In this document: positions 1 to 11,100 of the stretch, in pieces | How positions within the stretch are numbered: the first letter of the stretch is position 1 | Layout: the number at the start of each line of letters is the position of its first letter | Origin: Embiotoca jacksoni | Taxonomy: Eukaryota > Chordata > Actinopteri > Embiotocidae | Length of the DNA stretch: 64,000 nucleotides | Reading direction: 5' to 3' | Assembly (NCBI GenBank): GCA_022577435.1 | Contig: JAKOON010000028.1 | Location: forward strand, 744,001-808,000 | Program-made: the position numbers and the translations under genes | Notes under the pieces: generated by a model | The model's input: only the letters and a program-made list of their open reading frames with translations | Databases searched by the model: none | Told to the model about the DNA's origin: nothing

Positions 1-494
1 ACCCGGACTTCGAGCCCCAGAAGCGGCCGCGGTCCTGCACCTGGCCGCTGCCCCGTCCGGAGGCAGGCAAGCCCGGGGCGAACGACACTGACGTAATCCC
101 CGAGGAAGAGGATGATGAGGGTGACAGCCCGGGGAGCGGCGCTGCTCAGAAATCCAGAGGTGGGCTCACGGAGCCCCGCGAGCCAAGCAGCAGCTCCGTC
201 TCCCAGCCCGTGGAGGTCCAGCGGGGCCCCCGCAGAGAGGAGGCCGCCGACAGCTCGCCCTCCTCGGCGCAGACCCCCCCTGCGGCCCCCGGCGGCTCTG
301 CCTCCCAGCAGCTGAGGAAGTCGTCAGCCCGCAGGAACGCCTGGGGCAACTACTCGTACGCAGACCTCATCACGCAGGCCATCGAGAGCTCCCCGGAGAA
401 GAGGCTGACCTTGTCCCAGATCTACGACTGGATGGTTCGGTCCGTGCCCTACTTCAAGGACAAAGGAGACAGCAACAGCTCTGCAGGCTGGAAG
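1..494 (+). CDS. foxo3: foxo3 exon 1, 3' part (forkhead transcription factor)
   Basis: This is the 3' part of the first large coding exon of a FoxO factor, cut by the left window edge. The frame starts at base 3 and gives 164 residues. It opens with the FoxO N-terminal AKT/14-3-3 motif (RPRSCTW, the Thr32 region of FOXO3), then an acidic/Ser-rich linker and the first half of the forkhead domain (NAWGNYSYADLI to GDSNSSAGWK). It stops at GWK followed by a GTGAGC donor, the phase-0 intron position used throughout the FoxO family. FoxO3 is a nuclear activator of stress, cell-cycle, autophagy and apoptosis genes that AKT phosphorylation sends to the cytoplasm. Assignment to FOXO3 rather than FOXO1, 4 or 6 comes from exon 2. 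I cannot tell which teleost paralog (a or b) this is. The start codon lies outside the window. Confidence 0.93.
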
Positions 495-3400
495 GTGAGC
501 GGTGCCACGCTGCTGCTGTCATCACAACAAACAGCCCACCGTGCTCCTGTTAACACACGGTGGAGGGAGACAGCACCATCATTCGTGTTTTTCTTCTGAG
601 GTGTATTCAGGTGATCAGTGAGGCTGCAAAATAATCTGTAATATACAACATACACACAACAATGTGCACACACACATTACACTCAGGACACACACATTAT
701 ATTAAGGACACGCACACACATTACACTCAAGACACACATTATACTAAGGACACGCATACATTACACACAGGACACATGTTACACTCAGGACACGCACACA
801 TTACACTCTAGACACGCATATTATACTAAGGACTTACACACATTATACTAAGGACACACACACACACACATTACACTCAGGACACACACACACGCATACA
901 TTACACTCAAGACACACACATTACACTCAAGATACACATTATACTAAGGACACACGCATTAAACACAAGACACACACTCACACATTAACCTCAAGACACA
1001 CACGTTAACCTCAGGACACACACTGACCCAGTCAGAACCAGACTCTCTGCTGCCTCTGTTTGATTTTCAGGATTAGTTCAAACCGATTCATCTGTCATGG
1101 AATAAGTCTGATGAGCTCTGAGCTGCAGGATTTAGACGGAGGGGGAAAAATAGGTTTGTAATCCGGCAGGCTGCTTCCAGGGAGCTGCTGCTGGAATAAA
1201 TTCCAGCAGCGCTGGTCCAGACTGATCGGTTTAAACCTCGTCGAGCTGATGGGGCGCGTCGGGGGGACTCAGGGTGGGTAACACGAGCAGAGGGATGTGA
1301 TGTGATGCTGAGTTCAGAGTCCAGATGTTTCCAGCAGCTGCAGCAGGAAAGGGTTCACGTTTCTCTTTCAGATGTGCTGACATCAGCACGTCTGAGGAGA
1401 TGCTGTGTGTCCAGAGCGTGTTTGAGGTTCTGACAGTTGGATCACCTGACTCTCTGTCTGCACACGTCTCGGTTCTGGTCCTGTGTCGTGAAACCAGATT
1501 TGAGTGTAAATGGATGTCCAGCGCCCGGCTCTCGGCCCTGCTCCGTGCCACCCTGTGTGTTCGTGCGGCCCGGGCACCGGAATCAATCAGCTGACTGTAA
1601 ATGATGTAGGTCAACGTGTGGCCGTGTGAGAGGAGCTCAGTGTTTCTGTTTGGATCTGAACTGGCACGGCTCCAGTCGGCTCTGAACGAGGCTGCTGCAG
1701 TGCTGCGTGGGGGGTGGGGGAGCAGGAGGGGGGCTCTTTGTGATCTATCTTTATGTGCAGCAGCTCCTACTGTATGCACCTGTGCAGCTCATCTGCAGCT
1801 CGGTCCGCCACATTCCTCCACTCAGGAGGAGAAGAACCAGGTCCTGCAGCTGCATCCAGCAGGTCCACTTGTGCAAGTGATTTATTCTGTCGGCCTCAGT
1901 GCAGCTTTTCGTCTCCAGTTTCTGTTGAACTGGACTCAATGCTGCGGTCATTCTTCAGGTTGTGTTTCCAATCCGACACCACTATGATTCACAGCCTCAT
2001 GAATGAGCTCAGAGTCAGATCAGAACCACCTGAAGTGCCGCACATGGTTCATATATTCATGTGTTGTTGTGCGCTCTCGGCCTGCGGCTCCTTCCAGCAC
2101 CAACATGTTGACATGTATTCAGCTCTCGGACCTTTACTCAGGCGTGATGTTAGATATGGTTCTGGTTGTACAGCAGCTCTTTAATAAATATATATTTATC
2201 AACACACTCCTTTTCATTCGGATCAGTTAGAACCCGTCGATCCCACCTGATGGATCAGTATGATGAAGTTCTGCTTCTTTGTCACTGTCGTCACTAAACG
2301 GAGTTTCTGCTGCATTCAAGTTAAATTCTTCAGTAGAGTTCAGAGATGTTTGAGGAATGTGTGTTCAGAGGAAAAATGAAGGATCGGTGCATCTTTAACC
2401 AGAAATAAGAAGTCTGATTTCATGTTCATGTTTGTTGAGTCAACAGAAAGAACAAATACAACTGGAGAAGACATCAATATTGGATAGACACGTCTGGAAG
2501 CTGGAAAGTGAATCAGATGTTTTTATTTGTAGATGAAATCAGTTTTTTAATCGAGATAAATAAACCATCTCGACTCGTTTTGTCCGCTTTGGCGGCGCCT
2601 GTGGTAACTGCAGCTGTGCTGTTTGTGATGCGTTGGCTCCGCCCACCCTCTCGCTGGATGGAAACGTGTTTGTGATTTTTCCCGCCAAACACGGCGAGTT
2701 CAACCGTCCCGTTGCCTCCGTCAGCAACCCAACAGACACTTTATTTAAAGAAAAATCTCCAAAATGAAACCAGAAATTCAACATTATCACGTTTTTGTCC
2801 AGTTTTGAAAGGAATACTGTTAGCTTCGCTTAGCATAAGGACCAGAAACAGGGGCTAGCAGCTAGCGTAGCTCTGTCATAGCTCAGCTCCTCTAGGCTCG
2901 CTGGTTTTAACGGTGTAGTTTGATTGTATATTCATAAACTGAAGTGTGAAGACGAGACGTCGGACAGAGACGAGCTCGTTGTTTCCTGTTTCTGTTTCCA
3001 ACGTTAAAACTACCTGAACGGATATTTATCGAGTCGCATCGACCTCTCAATGAAACATCAAACTTTGACATCCTTTTAAAGTCGGTAATGAAACCCAACG
3101 AGACGATCGTGGCTTCGTTCCGATTGGTCGACGGCAGCCATCAGAGTTAAATCAGGTGACTCGGGAGGGAAGAGAGCAGCTGGTTTCATTCCTCGTTCCG
3201 TGATCTTTGTTGTCAGAGGAGATGCGAGTGTTTGCCGGTTGATCCGATCCTTTAATTGACTCCAAGCGGGAGGGTTTTTAACCGCGGCCCGTCTGTCTGC
3301 ATCCGTCCCCCTGCAGCTCGGACGCGTGGAGCCTGTTTGCCGTTTGATTAGTTTAATCGTCTGAGAGGTGGATTTAAGAACGAGCGCGGTTTTACTCAAG

Positions 3401-4413
3401 TTAATTCGAGTTTAGAAGAATCAAGCTGGACCGCGTCCCGGTGCGGTCGGCCTCTGGGTCGCAGAGATCAGCGCCGGCCTCCTCCTCCTCCTCATCCTCC
3501 TGCTGGAGTGTGACGGCCAGCGGCGCAGCTGTTTAATTTTGAATGTGGTCGGGAACATCTCGGGGGAAATCCTGCAGACCTTTCTGAGCAGCCAGAAATA
3601 GGTCACAGTGTGAGGTGCAGAGAAAAGGAGTCTGATGGAAGACACTGCAGAGCTGGAAAGATTCAGCTCTCCGTTTTACAGCCAGTTGCGCAACAGAAAG
3701 CTTCAGTTGCAGGAAGAAGGATGTTCAGATCTGACTGACAATAATCTGTGTTTTCTGTCGTTAGGAAGAAAAAGGAAAAAAAGAAGAAAAGAAAAAAAAG
3801 TCATTTCTGATCCCAAACTAAACAGACACTCTCCACAGAACAGCTGGTGATGTTTAAAGGATGAGTTGGTTTTTATTAAAGCCTGGTTCGTTATTATTTA
3901 TCTTGATTATCACTCTGCACTCGTCAAGTTAACAGCAGAGATCTTCGAGAGTCGACATCACTGAAATAAATCTTCACGTTAGTCCGACTTGAGGGGAAAT
4001 TCTCAAACTTAACACTTCAAAAGAGACTCAAGTTGTAATAAACTGTATTTTTCCTTTCTTAGATTACTGTTGATCTAAAGTTGAAGTCTAAAAATCTGCA
4101 GCAGAAACAAATTTGGTCTTTTAGTCTGCAGTAAATCCAACGTTTCTCATCAGGCAGCCAGCAGCTTCTTGGCAATAAACCCCACTGCATGCTGGGTAAA
4201 CAGCAACACCGTGTCAGTCTTAGAAACTCCTCGAAAACCACAGAAAATTAGAAACAACAGTTTTTACAGGTTTTAGTAGTTTGAGGCCAATAAATGGATT
4301 TAAAATAAGCTGCTTATGTCGTGTAAACTCTGCGTCCTTCCCCTTTAAACCGGTTCCTGTCTGACATGTTTTAATTCGATATCAACTAACTTCGATGTTA
4401 TTTCTCGTTGCAG
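495..4413 (+). other. foxo3: foxo3 intron
   Basis: Phase-0 intron of 3.9 kb inside the forkhead domain, with donor GTGAGC at 495 and acceptor TTGCAG ending at 4413. I see no coding exon in it; the open frames are short and lack family similarity. It holds a CA-based minisatellite (655-1026), a 24-bp near-perfect palindrome (1187-1210) and otherwise unique, moderately AT-rich sequence. First introns of FOXO genes often carry enhancers, but nothing in the sequence proves one here. Confidence 0.85.
655..1026. repeat. CA-rich minisatellite in foxo3 intron
   Basis: About 370 bp of irregular tandem units of roughly 17-30 bp, built around ACACATTACACTCAGGACAC with variants (ATTATACTAAGGACAC, CATTAACCTCAAGACAC) and short pure (CA)n runs. 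Unit length and sequence drift, so this is an old, diverged array and not a simple dinucleotide repeat. Confidence 0.85.
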
Positions 4414-5715
4414 AACTCCATCCGACACAACCTGTCCCTCCACAGCCGCTTCGTCAAAGTCCAGAACGAAGGAACGGGGAAGAGCTCGTGGTGGATGGTC
4501 AACCCGGAGGGCGGGAAAGGCGGCAAAGCTCCCCGGCGACGGGCCGTTTCCATGGACAACAGCAAGTACATCAAAGGAGCCCGAGGCCGCGCCACCAAGA
4601 AGAAGGCCTCGCTGCAGGCCGCTCAGGACGGTAGCTCCGAGAGCTCGTCCAGCCTGTCCAAGTGGACGGGAAGCCCCACGTCCCGCAGCAGCGACGAGCT
4701 GGACGCCTGGACGGACTTCCGCTCCCGGACCAACTCCAACGCCAGCACCCTGAGCGGCCGTCTGTCCCCCATCCTGGCCAACCTGGAGCTGGACGAGGTG
4801 CCCGACGACGACTCGCCGCTCTCCCCGATGCTCTACTCCAGTCCCAGCAGCATGTCGCCGTCCACCGGGCCCACGGGCCTCTCCGACCTGGCCGGTACCA
4901 TGAACCTGAACGACGGGCTGTCCGACAACCTGATGGACGACCTGTTGGACAACATCAGCCTGACGGCGTCCCAGCAGCCTCCTCCCGGAGAGGAGGACGA
5001 CGGAGCCAACGGGCAGGCGGGCTCCGTGTTCACCTTCAGCTGCTCGGGGAGCGGGCTGGGGAGTCCGTCGGGGAGCTACGGGCCGAACCCGCTGTTCAGC
5101 CCGCCGTCCATCACCGGCCTGCGTCCGGCGCCGATGCAGACGATCCAGGAGAACAAGCAGACCTCCTTCTGCCACTTCGGGGAGCACCAGACACTGCAGG
5201 ACCTGCTGAGCCTGGACCACAGCAACGTCCTGCTCACCCAGTCTGACCCGCTCATGTCACAGGCCAGCACCGCCATCGCCCTGCAGAACTCCCGCCGGAA
5301 CGCCATGCTGCTCCGCAAGGACCACCTGCTGGTGAACCACGGCGGCACCAGCTCGGCCCAAAGCTCTCCGGCACCCGGTTGGCAAGCGGGCTCATCGACC
5401 TCGGACGGAGACGCCGGCCTCACCGCCGCCGCCGCCGCAAAGCAGCCGCTCCTGAAGTCTCCCGTCAAGAACGCCTCTATGCAGCTGGGCTCCAGTCTGT
5501 CGGGCCAGGACCGCTTCGGCGCTGACCTGGACCTCGACGTGTTCAACGGCAGCCTGGAGTGCGACATGGACTCCATCATCCGCAACGAGCTGATGGACGC
5601 GGACTGCCTGGACCTGAGCTTCGAGTCCCGCCTCTCCGCCCAGAACGCCAACCGCAACCCAGGGAGCTTCTCCGGGACCAAACAGACATCGGCGCAAAGC
5701 TGGGTGCCGAGCTGA
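4414..5715 (+). CDS. foxo3: foxo3 final coding exon (rest of forkhead, NLS, transactivation domain)
   Basis: Gives 433 residues and a TGA stop. It starts with recognition helix 3 (NSIRHNLSLHSRF) and wing W2 (GTGKSSWWM), then the AKT site RRRAVS (Ser codon 4549-4551, FOXO3 Ser253 region) inside the basic nuclear localisation signal, and RSRTNS (Ser codon 4735-4737, Ser315 region). FOXO3-specific blocks follow: SPTSRSSDELDAWTDF, ELDEVPDDDSPLSPMLY, AGTMNLNDGL..NLMDDLLDN, MQTIQENKQ, TQSDPLMSQASTA..LQNSRRN. The C-terminal transactivation segment (LECDMDSIIRNELMDAD) and final SQSWVPS-like tail are present. The part between NSRRN and the transactivation helix is shorter than in mammalian FOXO3. The two exons give 597 residues plus a missing N-terminus. 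GC content is high, which makes long spurious frames on the other strand. Confidence 0.95.
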   Translation, partial: NSIRHNLSLHSRFVKVQNEGTGKSSWWMVNPEGGKGGKAPRRRAVSMDNSKYIKGARGRATKKKASLQAAQDGSSESSSSLSKWTGSPTSRSSDELDAWTDFRSRTNSNASTLSGRLSPILANLELDEVPDDDSPLSPMLYSSPSSMSPSTGPTGLSDLAGTMNLNDGLSDNLMDDLLDNISLTASQQPPPGEEDDGANGQAGSVFTFSCSGSGLGSPSGSYGPNPLFSPPSITGLRPAPMQTIQENKQTSFCHFGEHQTLQDLLSLDHSNVLLTQSDPLMSQASTAIALQNSRRNAMLLRKDHLLVNHGGTSSAQSSPAPGWQAGSSTSDGDAGLTAAAAAKQPLLKSPVKNASMQLGSSLSGQDRFGADLDLDVFNGSLECDMDSIIRNELMDADCLDLSFESRLSAQNANRNPGSFSGTKQTSAQSWVPS

Positions 5716-7372
5716 GAGGCGACGGGAACACAAACTCTACGGGGAAATGTAAATTATCGTCCTGTATCGTGCAACTAGAGGGAAGAACGCGTGTAAAGGT
5801 GTATTTATGTCGTTTTATTTCCGATGTGAGGCATCAGGTCGGTTCTGTACACAGAACCGTCTCCAGAACTGTTCCAAGATGTGACCGACAGTCAGGACAT
5901 TTTCTGATGGACAGCATCAGCTCGTGTTCGTCTCAGGGAATCACTCATATCACAGCATCACGTCTCCGCCCGCCTCTCTCTCCTCCTCCACTCCTCAACC
6001 AACACTTTGCCAAACCAGCCATCGGCCCAGTTGCCCGGTACCGGTACCGGCTGACGGCGTGTTTACAGAGAGAGCCGCGGAGTCGCGTCACTACGTTCCA
6101 GTGGAGGATACTTGACACGCTTTTATTTTGTAGGGTTTCTTTAAAAGCCGAAACGGACTGAACCATTTAACAAGAGCTGTTAATGAGAAGCTTTTTATTT
6201 CCCATAATGCACCGGGTCACACACCAAATATCGATCTGTAGAGTTGAACATGTTATCGAGACATGAACTGATCTTTATCGTGTGGGTTTTCTATGTTTTT
6301 TTTTTATTTCTACCCTGTGATTTTAGTGACGCTACTGTGAATTCTGTTCCTCCTGACGAGGAGAGCTCCTCCGGTACTGATCCGATCTCTCCTTCATCCT
6401 CGTCCTCCATCCTCTTCCTTCTCTCCCTTATTCTCCTCCTCCTCCTGCAGCAACCTCCTAGTCCATCCTCCACCCTCTTCCTCCATCCTCCACCTCCTCC
6501 TCTCTGCTGGAGGTGCAGCTCTGTAAACAGACTTGAGGGCAGAATTTAAGGACCTGATTTAGCTCCAGTTGGCTCCACTTCCACGAGCAAACACTCCGGA
6601 TTCAAACACCCACAGAGGGAGACGCGGCTGCAGCGTCGAGGTGCGAGTCTGAAGGAGTTGTAGGTGCTATAAATATGAAGCGGCTGCAGGAGGAGCTGTG
6701 TGTGTGCGTGTGTGGGGAGGGGGGGTTTGAAACGACCACAGTGTTTTAAATATTGCCAAAATGTTTCTGCATTCGAATGAGTGGAAAGCAGAAGATAAAC
6801 AGTGTGTAGATTTTAGAACCAGTGTTCAAAGAGCAAAAAAGTAAATAAATAAAACCCAACATCAGCAGAGTTTTGTAGGAAGAGCAGGATGAAATGTTTA
6901 CTAACAGGATGAAGGAGAGACAGGATGTTAAGAGGAATTTATCTGGGTGTATTTATTATTGTTGCAGGACGTCCCGTCTCCTGTGTGGTGGAGAAGCACT
7001 TTTATTGGATCATCTGTTCAGGTTGGTTCAGACAGAAAATGAACGACCCCTGAACCCCTGCGTACCGTCAGTCAGTGAGCAATCTAAATGATCCAGCGTG
7101 TTGAGTTTAACAGTTTCAATATTGAACCCCGTCGGCCTAACATTTAATTTAACGGTGCTTCCAGGTAAAGTTTATGTTGCTTCATGTGGATGATTTCACC
7201 TGAGAAATAAAAACGCTGACTGTAACTTCATATTTTTACATTCAGTTGAAGTCAAACTCACTGCCAACGTTTCATTTCTTCCTATTACTCCTACAAAAGA
7301 AGGAGAAAAAAGATCCCAGATGTAATTCCAGCTGTTCTCTCGGTCCGGTCTGAGATGGTGCATGTAAATAAA
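5716..7372 (+). other. foxo3: foxo3 3'UTR (probable extent)
   Basis: Non-coding sequence after the stop with no competing gene. AATAAA signals occur near 6845, 7206 and 7367-7372. The last is followed by a T/GT-rich stretch and is the likeliest distal cleavage signal. A CT-rich run (TCC repeats) lies at about 6380-6520. Long 3'UTRs are typical of FOXO3. The true 3' end cannot be fixed without transcript data. Confidence 0.6.
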
Positions 7373-8069
7373 GCTTAAAGGACCACTGAGACACGTTTGA
7401 TGTACCTGTGTTTCATTTCTGTCCCTGGAGGAATATCACAGCTGCAGCTCTGCGATTGGGTAATCGCATCATGAGCTCAGAGCCAATCACACGCTGTATC
7501 CAGGAGGAGCAGAGCGGCTGCGGTCGAGTCTGCAGGAGCTGTGACTGCGGAGGTGAGTTGGTTCTCCTCACAGCGCTCTCTGATTCCACTTTTATTTACT
7601 CTGGACTTCAATTATTTAAACCTGCTGGAAGAAGCTGACGGCTCTGATGTCATCACCATCAGAGGTAAAGCTCTGGAGCCCTCTAGAGGATGAAGGCTGC
7701 AAATGTGTGAGTCCAGGAAGTGAAGGAAGTACTTCCTGCTGCAAGTTTCAAAATAAAACTGCATTTAACTCAACACTTTCAGAGTTAATTAAAGAGTCGG
7801 CTGGCCTTTTTCTCCAATAGACAGAAATAGTACTGAAAAAAAAGTACGAATACACATTGGAAAATAAAGTATGTGTGTATTATCAGTCAAATATAAAAAC
7901 TCCCTGGAAAAGAAATACTTGTTTAGGTAAGTATTTATTGTGATATTTGATTTTGCTGATATCAACCAGCTTGAACTATAAAAAGATATTTTACATACTT
8001 TACTGTGACATTTTTTTATAAACTTTTGAACCACTTAAGTCTGCCAGAAAAAACACAGAAACAAATCTT
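7373..8069. other. Intergenic region between foxo3 and cfap54 tails
   Basis: AT-rich spacer between two convergent genes. I see no coding exon, RNA gene or clear repeat. The short frames at 7408-7638 and 7789-8034 have no recognisable similarity. Confidence 0.6.
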
Positions 8070-8075
8070 TTTATT
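8070..8075 (-). terminator. cfap54: Candidate polyadenylation signal of cfap54
   Basis: AATAAA on the minus strand, 67 bp downstream of the cfap54 stop codon, which would give a short 3'UTR. Confidence 0.55.
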
Positions 8076-8141
8076 ACACGTGTGGAAGAATCGTGTAAAA
8101 TTATGTTTTGGAACAGTTTGAAGGCGTGGAAGGTGAAGTGT

Positions 8142-11100
8142 TCAGTTACCCAGTCGCTCAGTGGTCTGCTGCAGCAGGTGGAGGTGAGGGAGGTACATGT
8201 TTGTGATTCCAGGAGGGAAAACTAGTTTTCCATCAGCCAACATGACAGTCTGACCGAAAACACGGAGCTGAAAGAAACAGAGTAAAAAAAACAAAAGTCA
8301 ATATCTATCAGCAGGTTTCAGTAATGTCCATATTCAGGTATTTAGTCAATAGTATTTGATTTTGCTGATTTTGCTTATAGTTACAGCAGTAACTACAATA
8401 ACACTTTATTTGGACCATAAAAAAAGACATACTTGTCGTCCAAAATATGAAAAAAAAAAAAAAAAGTCATACTATAAAGCATGTCGTCCAAAATATGAAA
8501 AAAAGTCATATGTCGTCCAAAATATGAAGAAAAAAAAAAAGTCATACTATAACGTCCAAAATATGAAAAAAAGGCATGGCTTTTTTTATGGTCCAAAATA
8601 TGAAAAAAAGTCATACTATACTTACATTATGGACTACATATTATGGACGACAAACTTTAGTTTTAGGTTATTAGTTTTGCAGGAAAAATTAATAACATAG
8701 AAAGTCCCAGGCGGGAATCAAATCCAGGACCTTTAGACTGTGAGACAACAACACTGACAGCTGCACAGTGTTAGCTTCCATGACTTGAACGAAAGTCATA
8801 CTTATAGCATGTCGTCAGAAATATGACTTTTTACTCTTTATTTTGGACGACATGCTATATAGTATGACCTTTTTATCACTTTTTGGACGACATTAAAGAA
8901 GTATGACTTTTTGTGCTATTTCTAACGATATGCTATAACTATGACTTCCATTCCAAGTCATGTCAGGCAACACAATGGTGCAGTTGTCAGCGTTGTCATC
9001 TCATAGTCTAAAGGTCTGTGGTTTGATCCCTGCCTGGGACTTTCTATGTGGAATTTGCATGTTCCTGCATAAGTAATAACCTAAAAATAAAATATGGATG
9101 ACTAACTTGTGCATGTTAAAACATAATGCATAATGTAAAACAAATGTCATGCATGTAGTCGTAAATGTGACAAAGTCACACTCCAAGCAAGAACATGCAG
9201 ACAGAACAGACAGAGTTCCAATCCCTTGATCGAACCCAGTACTTCCTGATTGTGAGATGACAACGCTAACAACTGCAAAATTGTGCTGCCTTTATTGCAT
9301 GTTTGTCTGATTTATATAACTTATATGACTTCTAAACATTTTATGGAAGACAGCACAGTGGTGCAGTGGTTAGTGTTGTTGCCTCCCGGTCAGAAGGTTT
9401 CAGGTTTGATTCTTGCCCTTGACGTGGCTTTTGATCTAAGATGTTAATGTCATCCTTTCAGGGGTGAGTCTCGAACCTGGAACCTTCTGAATAGGAGGCA
9501 ACAATGCCAACCACTGCACCGTTGATCCCTCTTCAATAATATGTTTAAAAGTCATATAAGTCAGACGCTGACAACTGCACCACTGTGTTAGCGTCCATAA
9601 CTTTAACGAAAGTCATACTTATACCATGTTGTCAGAAATAGCACAAAAAAAGTTATACTGTCGTCCAAAATGTCATATTTATGATGATTAAAAAATGGAT
9701 GGTCACATACTTGGTCGGTTGTTGACCTATGTGTGCGGCTGCCCAATTGAAGTCCTTGTGCAGGAACCAGTGAACGGGACGTATCGGTGTGTTCTGGTGC
9801 TCACCTGCTTCTCCAGCAACTTCCGGGTCAGATCCAGAAGTCTGCGTCCTGGTTCTCCTCTCAGGTCGCTGAGCAGCAGAGCGGCCCGAGCCAGAGTAAC
9901 ACTGCAGCCTGGGGACATGGACGTCCAATCGGACAGCAGGCTCACCGCCTCCTACAAACAACGGCAGCACTCTCATTACTTTACAGCAGATTCAGTCATC
10001 ATATCATATCATATCATATCATATCATATCATATCATATCATATCATATCATATCATATCATATCATATATCATATCAGCCCACATCGAGGCTCACAAAA
10101 CAATCAAAAAACATCATTTGTTTTTAATAAAATACAAAAGAAAATCAGAAAAACCAAAGTAATAAAGACAAAAGAACGTTGTTTTTTTAGGTTTTTACCC
10201 AACGATGCCAAATGGTATTAAATTAGCCTGCTCACATTATTACGTTTTATTAATAAATGAAGTAGGAATCATTTGTAGGATTAATATTGTTATATTGTAA
10301 ACAATTGTTTTTCTGTCTTTCATGAAATATTCACATATTTTTTATGAATAAAGACAAAGTGTGTGTGTGTATGTGCGCGTGCATGCGTGCGTGTGTTGCG
10401 TGTGTGTCTGTGTGTGTGTGCGCTGCGTGTTGTTTGTATGTGTGTGTCTGTCTGTCTGTGTTGCGTGCAGTGTGTGTCTGTGTGTGTGTGCATGCGTGTT
10501 TTATGTGTGTGTGTGTGTGCGTGTGCATGCATGTGTGTCTCTGTGCTGCGTGTTTTATGTGTGTGTGTGTGTGTTGCGCTGTTACCTGCAGTGTTGCCGT
10601 GCTGTCTTTCGTCCTCCCTCTCCGTGCCTCCAGCTCGGCTCTTTCAACCATCAGCAGGGTCTGAACATCTCGGTCTCCCCATCGACTGCTCTCATCCAGA
10701 CTCTTCTGGATCACCCGAGCCGCCGCCTCAACAATGTTTTTATCTTTAAACAGACACACAAACAAATTAATATCCGACATTCATCTTCCTATCGCTGATC
10801 TACGTGCAGCTTCTGTAATCTGTTGGTAACACTGGGACATAAGAAGTGTTATTAAGTGACACAGCAGGATGTCTTCCTGTAGGTGGGAGGTAGATTTGCA
10901 AACTGGACAGTCTGGAAAAGGTGGTGGCGAGGAGGACACTGAACAAACTGGATAATCCTGACCACCCTCTCCACCACCTGCTGCAGGGACAGAGGAGCAC
11001 TTTCTCCTACGGACTCATCCAGCTCACAAGGACCGATACAAGAGATCGTTCCTGCCCGCTGCAGTCAGACTGTTCATTAACTCACCTCTGGCCAAATCCA

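Noticed and set aside
1231..2230. Several 60-180 codon frames in the foxo3 intron
   Set aside because: No recognisable domain and overlapping frames on both strands; consistent with chance in intron sequence.
4345..5220. Long minus-strand open frame (291 codons) opposite foxo3 exon 2
   Set aside because: Antisense shadow of a GC-rich coding exon; no domain, and low-complexity Gly/Val/Arg content.
8960..9060. Functional tRNA gene
   Set aside because: Box A/B-like words are present but no acceptor stem or anticodon arm pairs convincingly, and similar modules are repeated nearby.
10320..10798. Cys/Val-rich and His/Thr-rich open frames
   Set aside because: Produced by translating the TG/CA microsatellite next to cfap54 exon 52.
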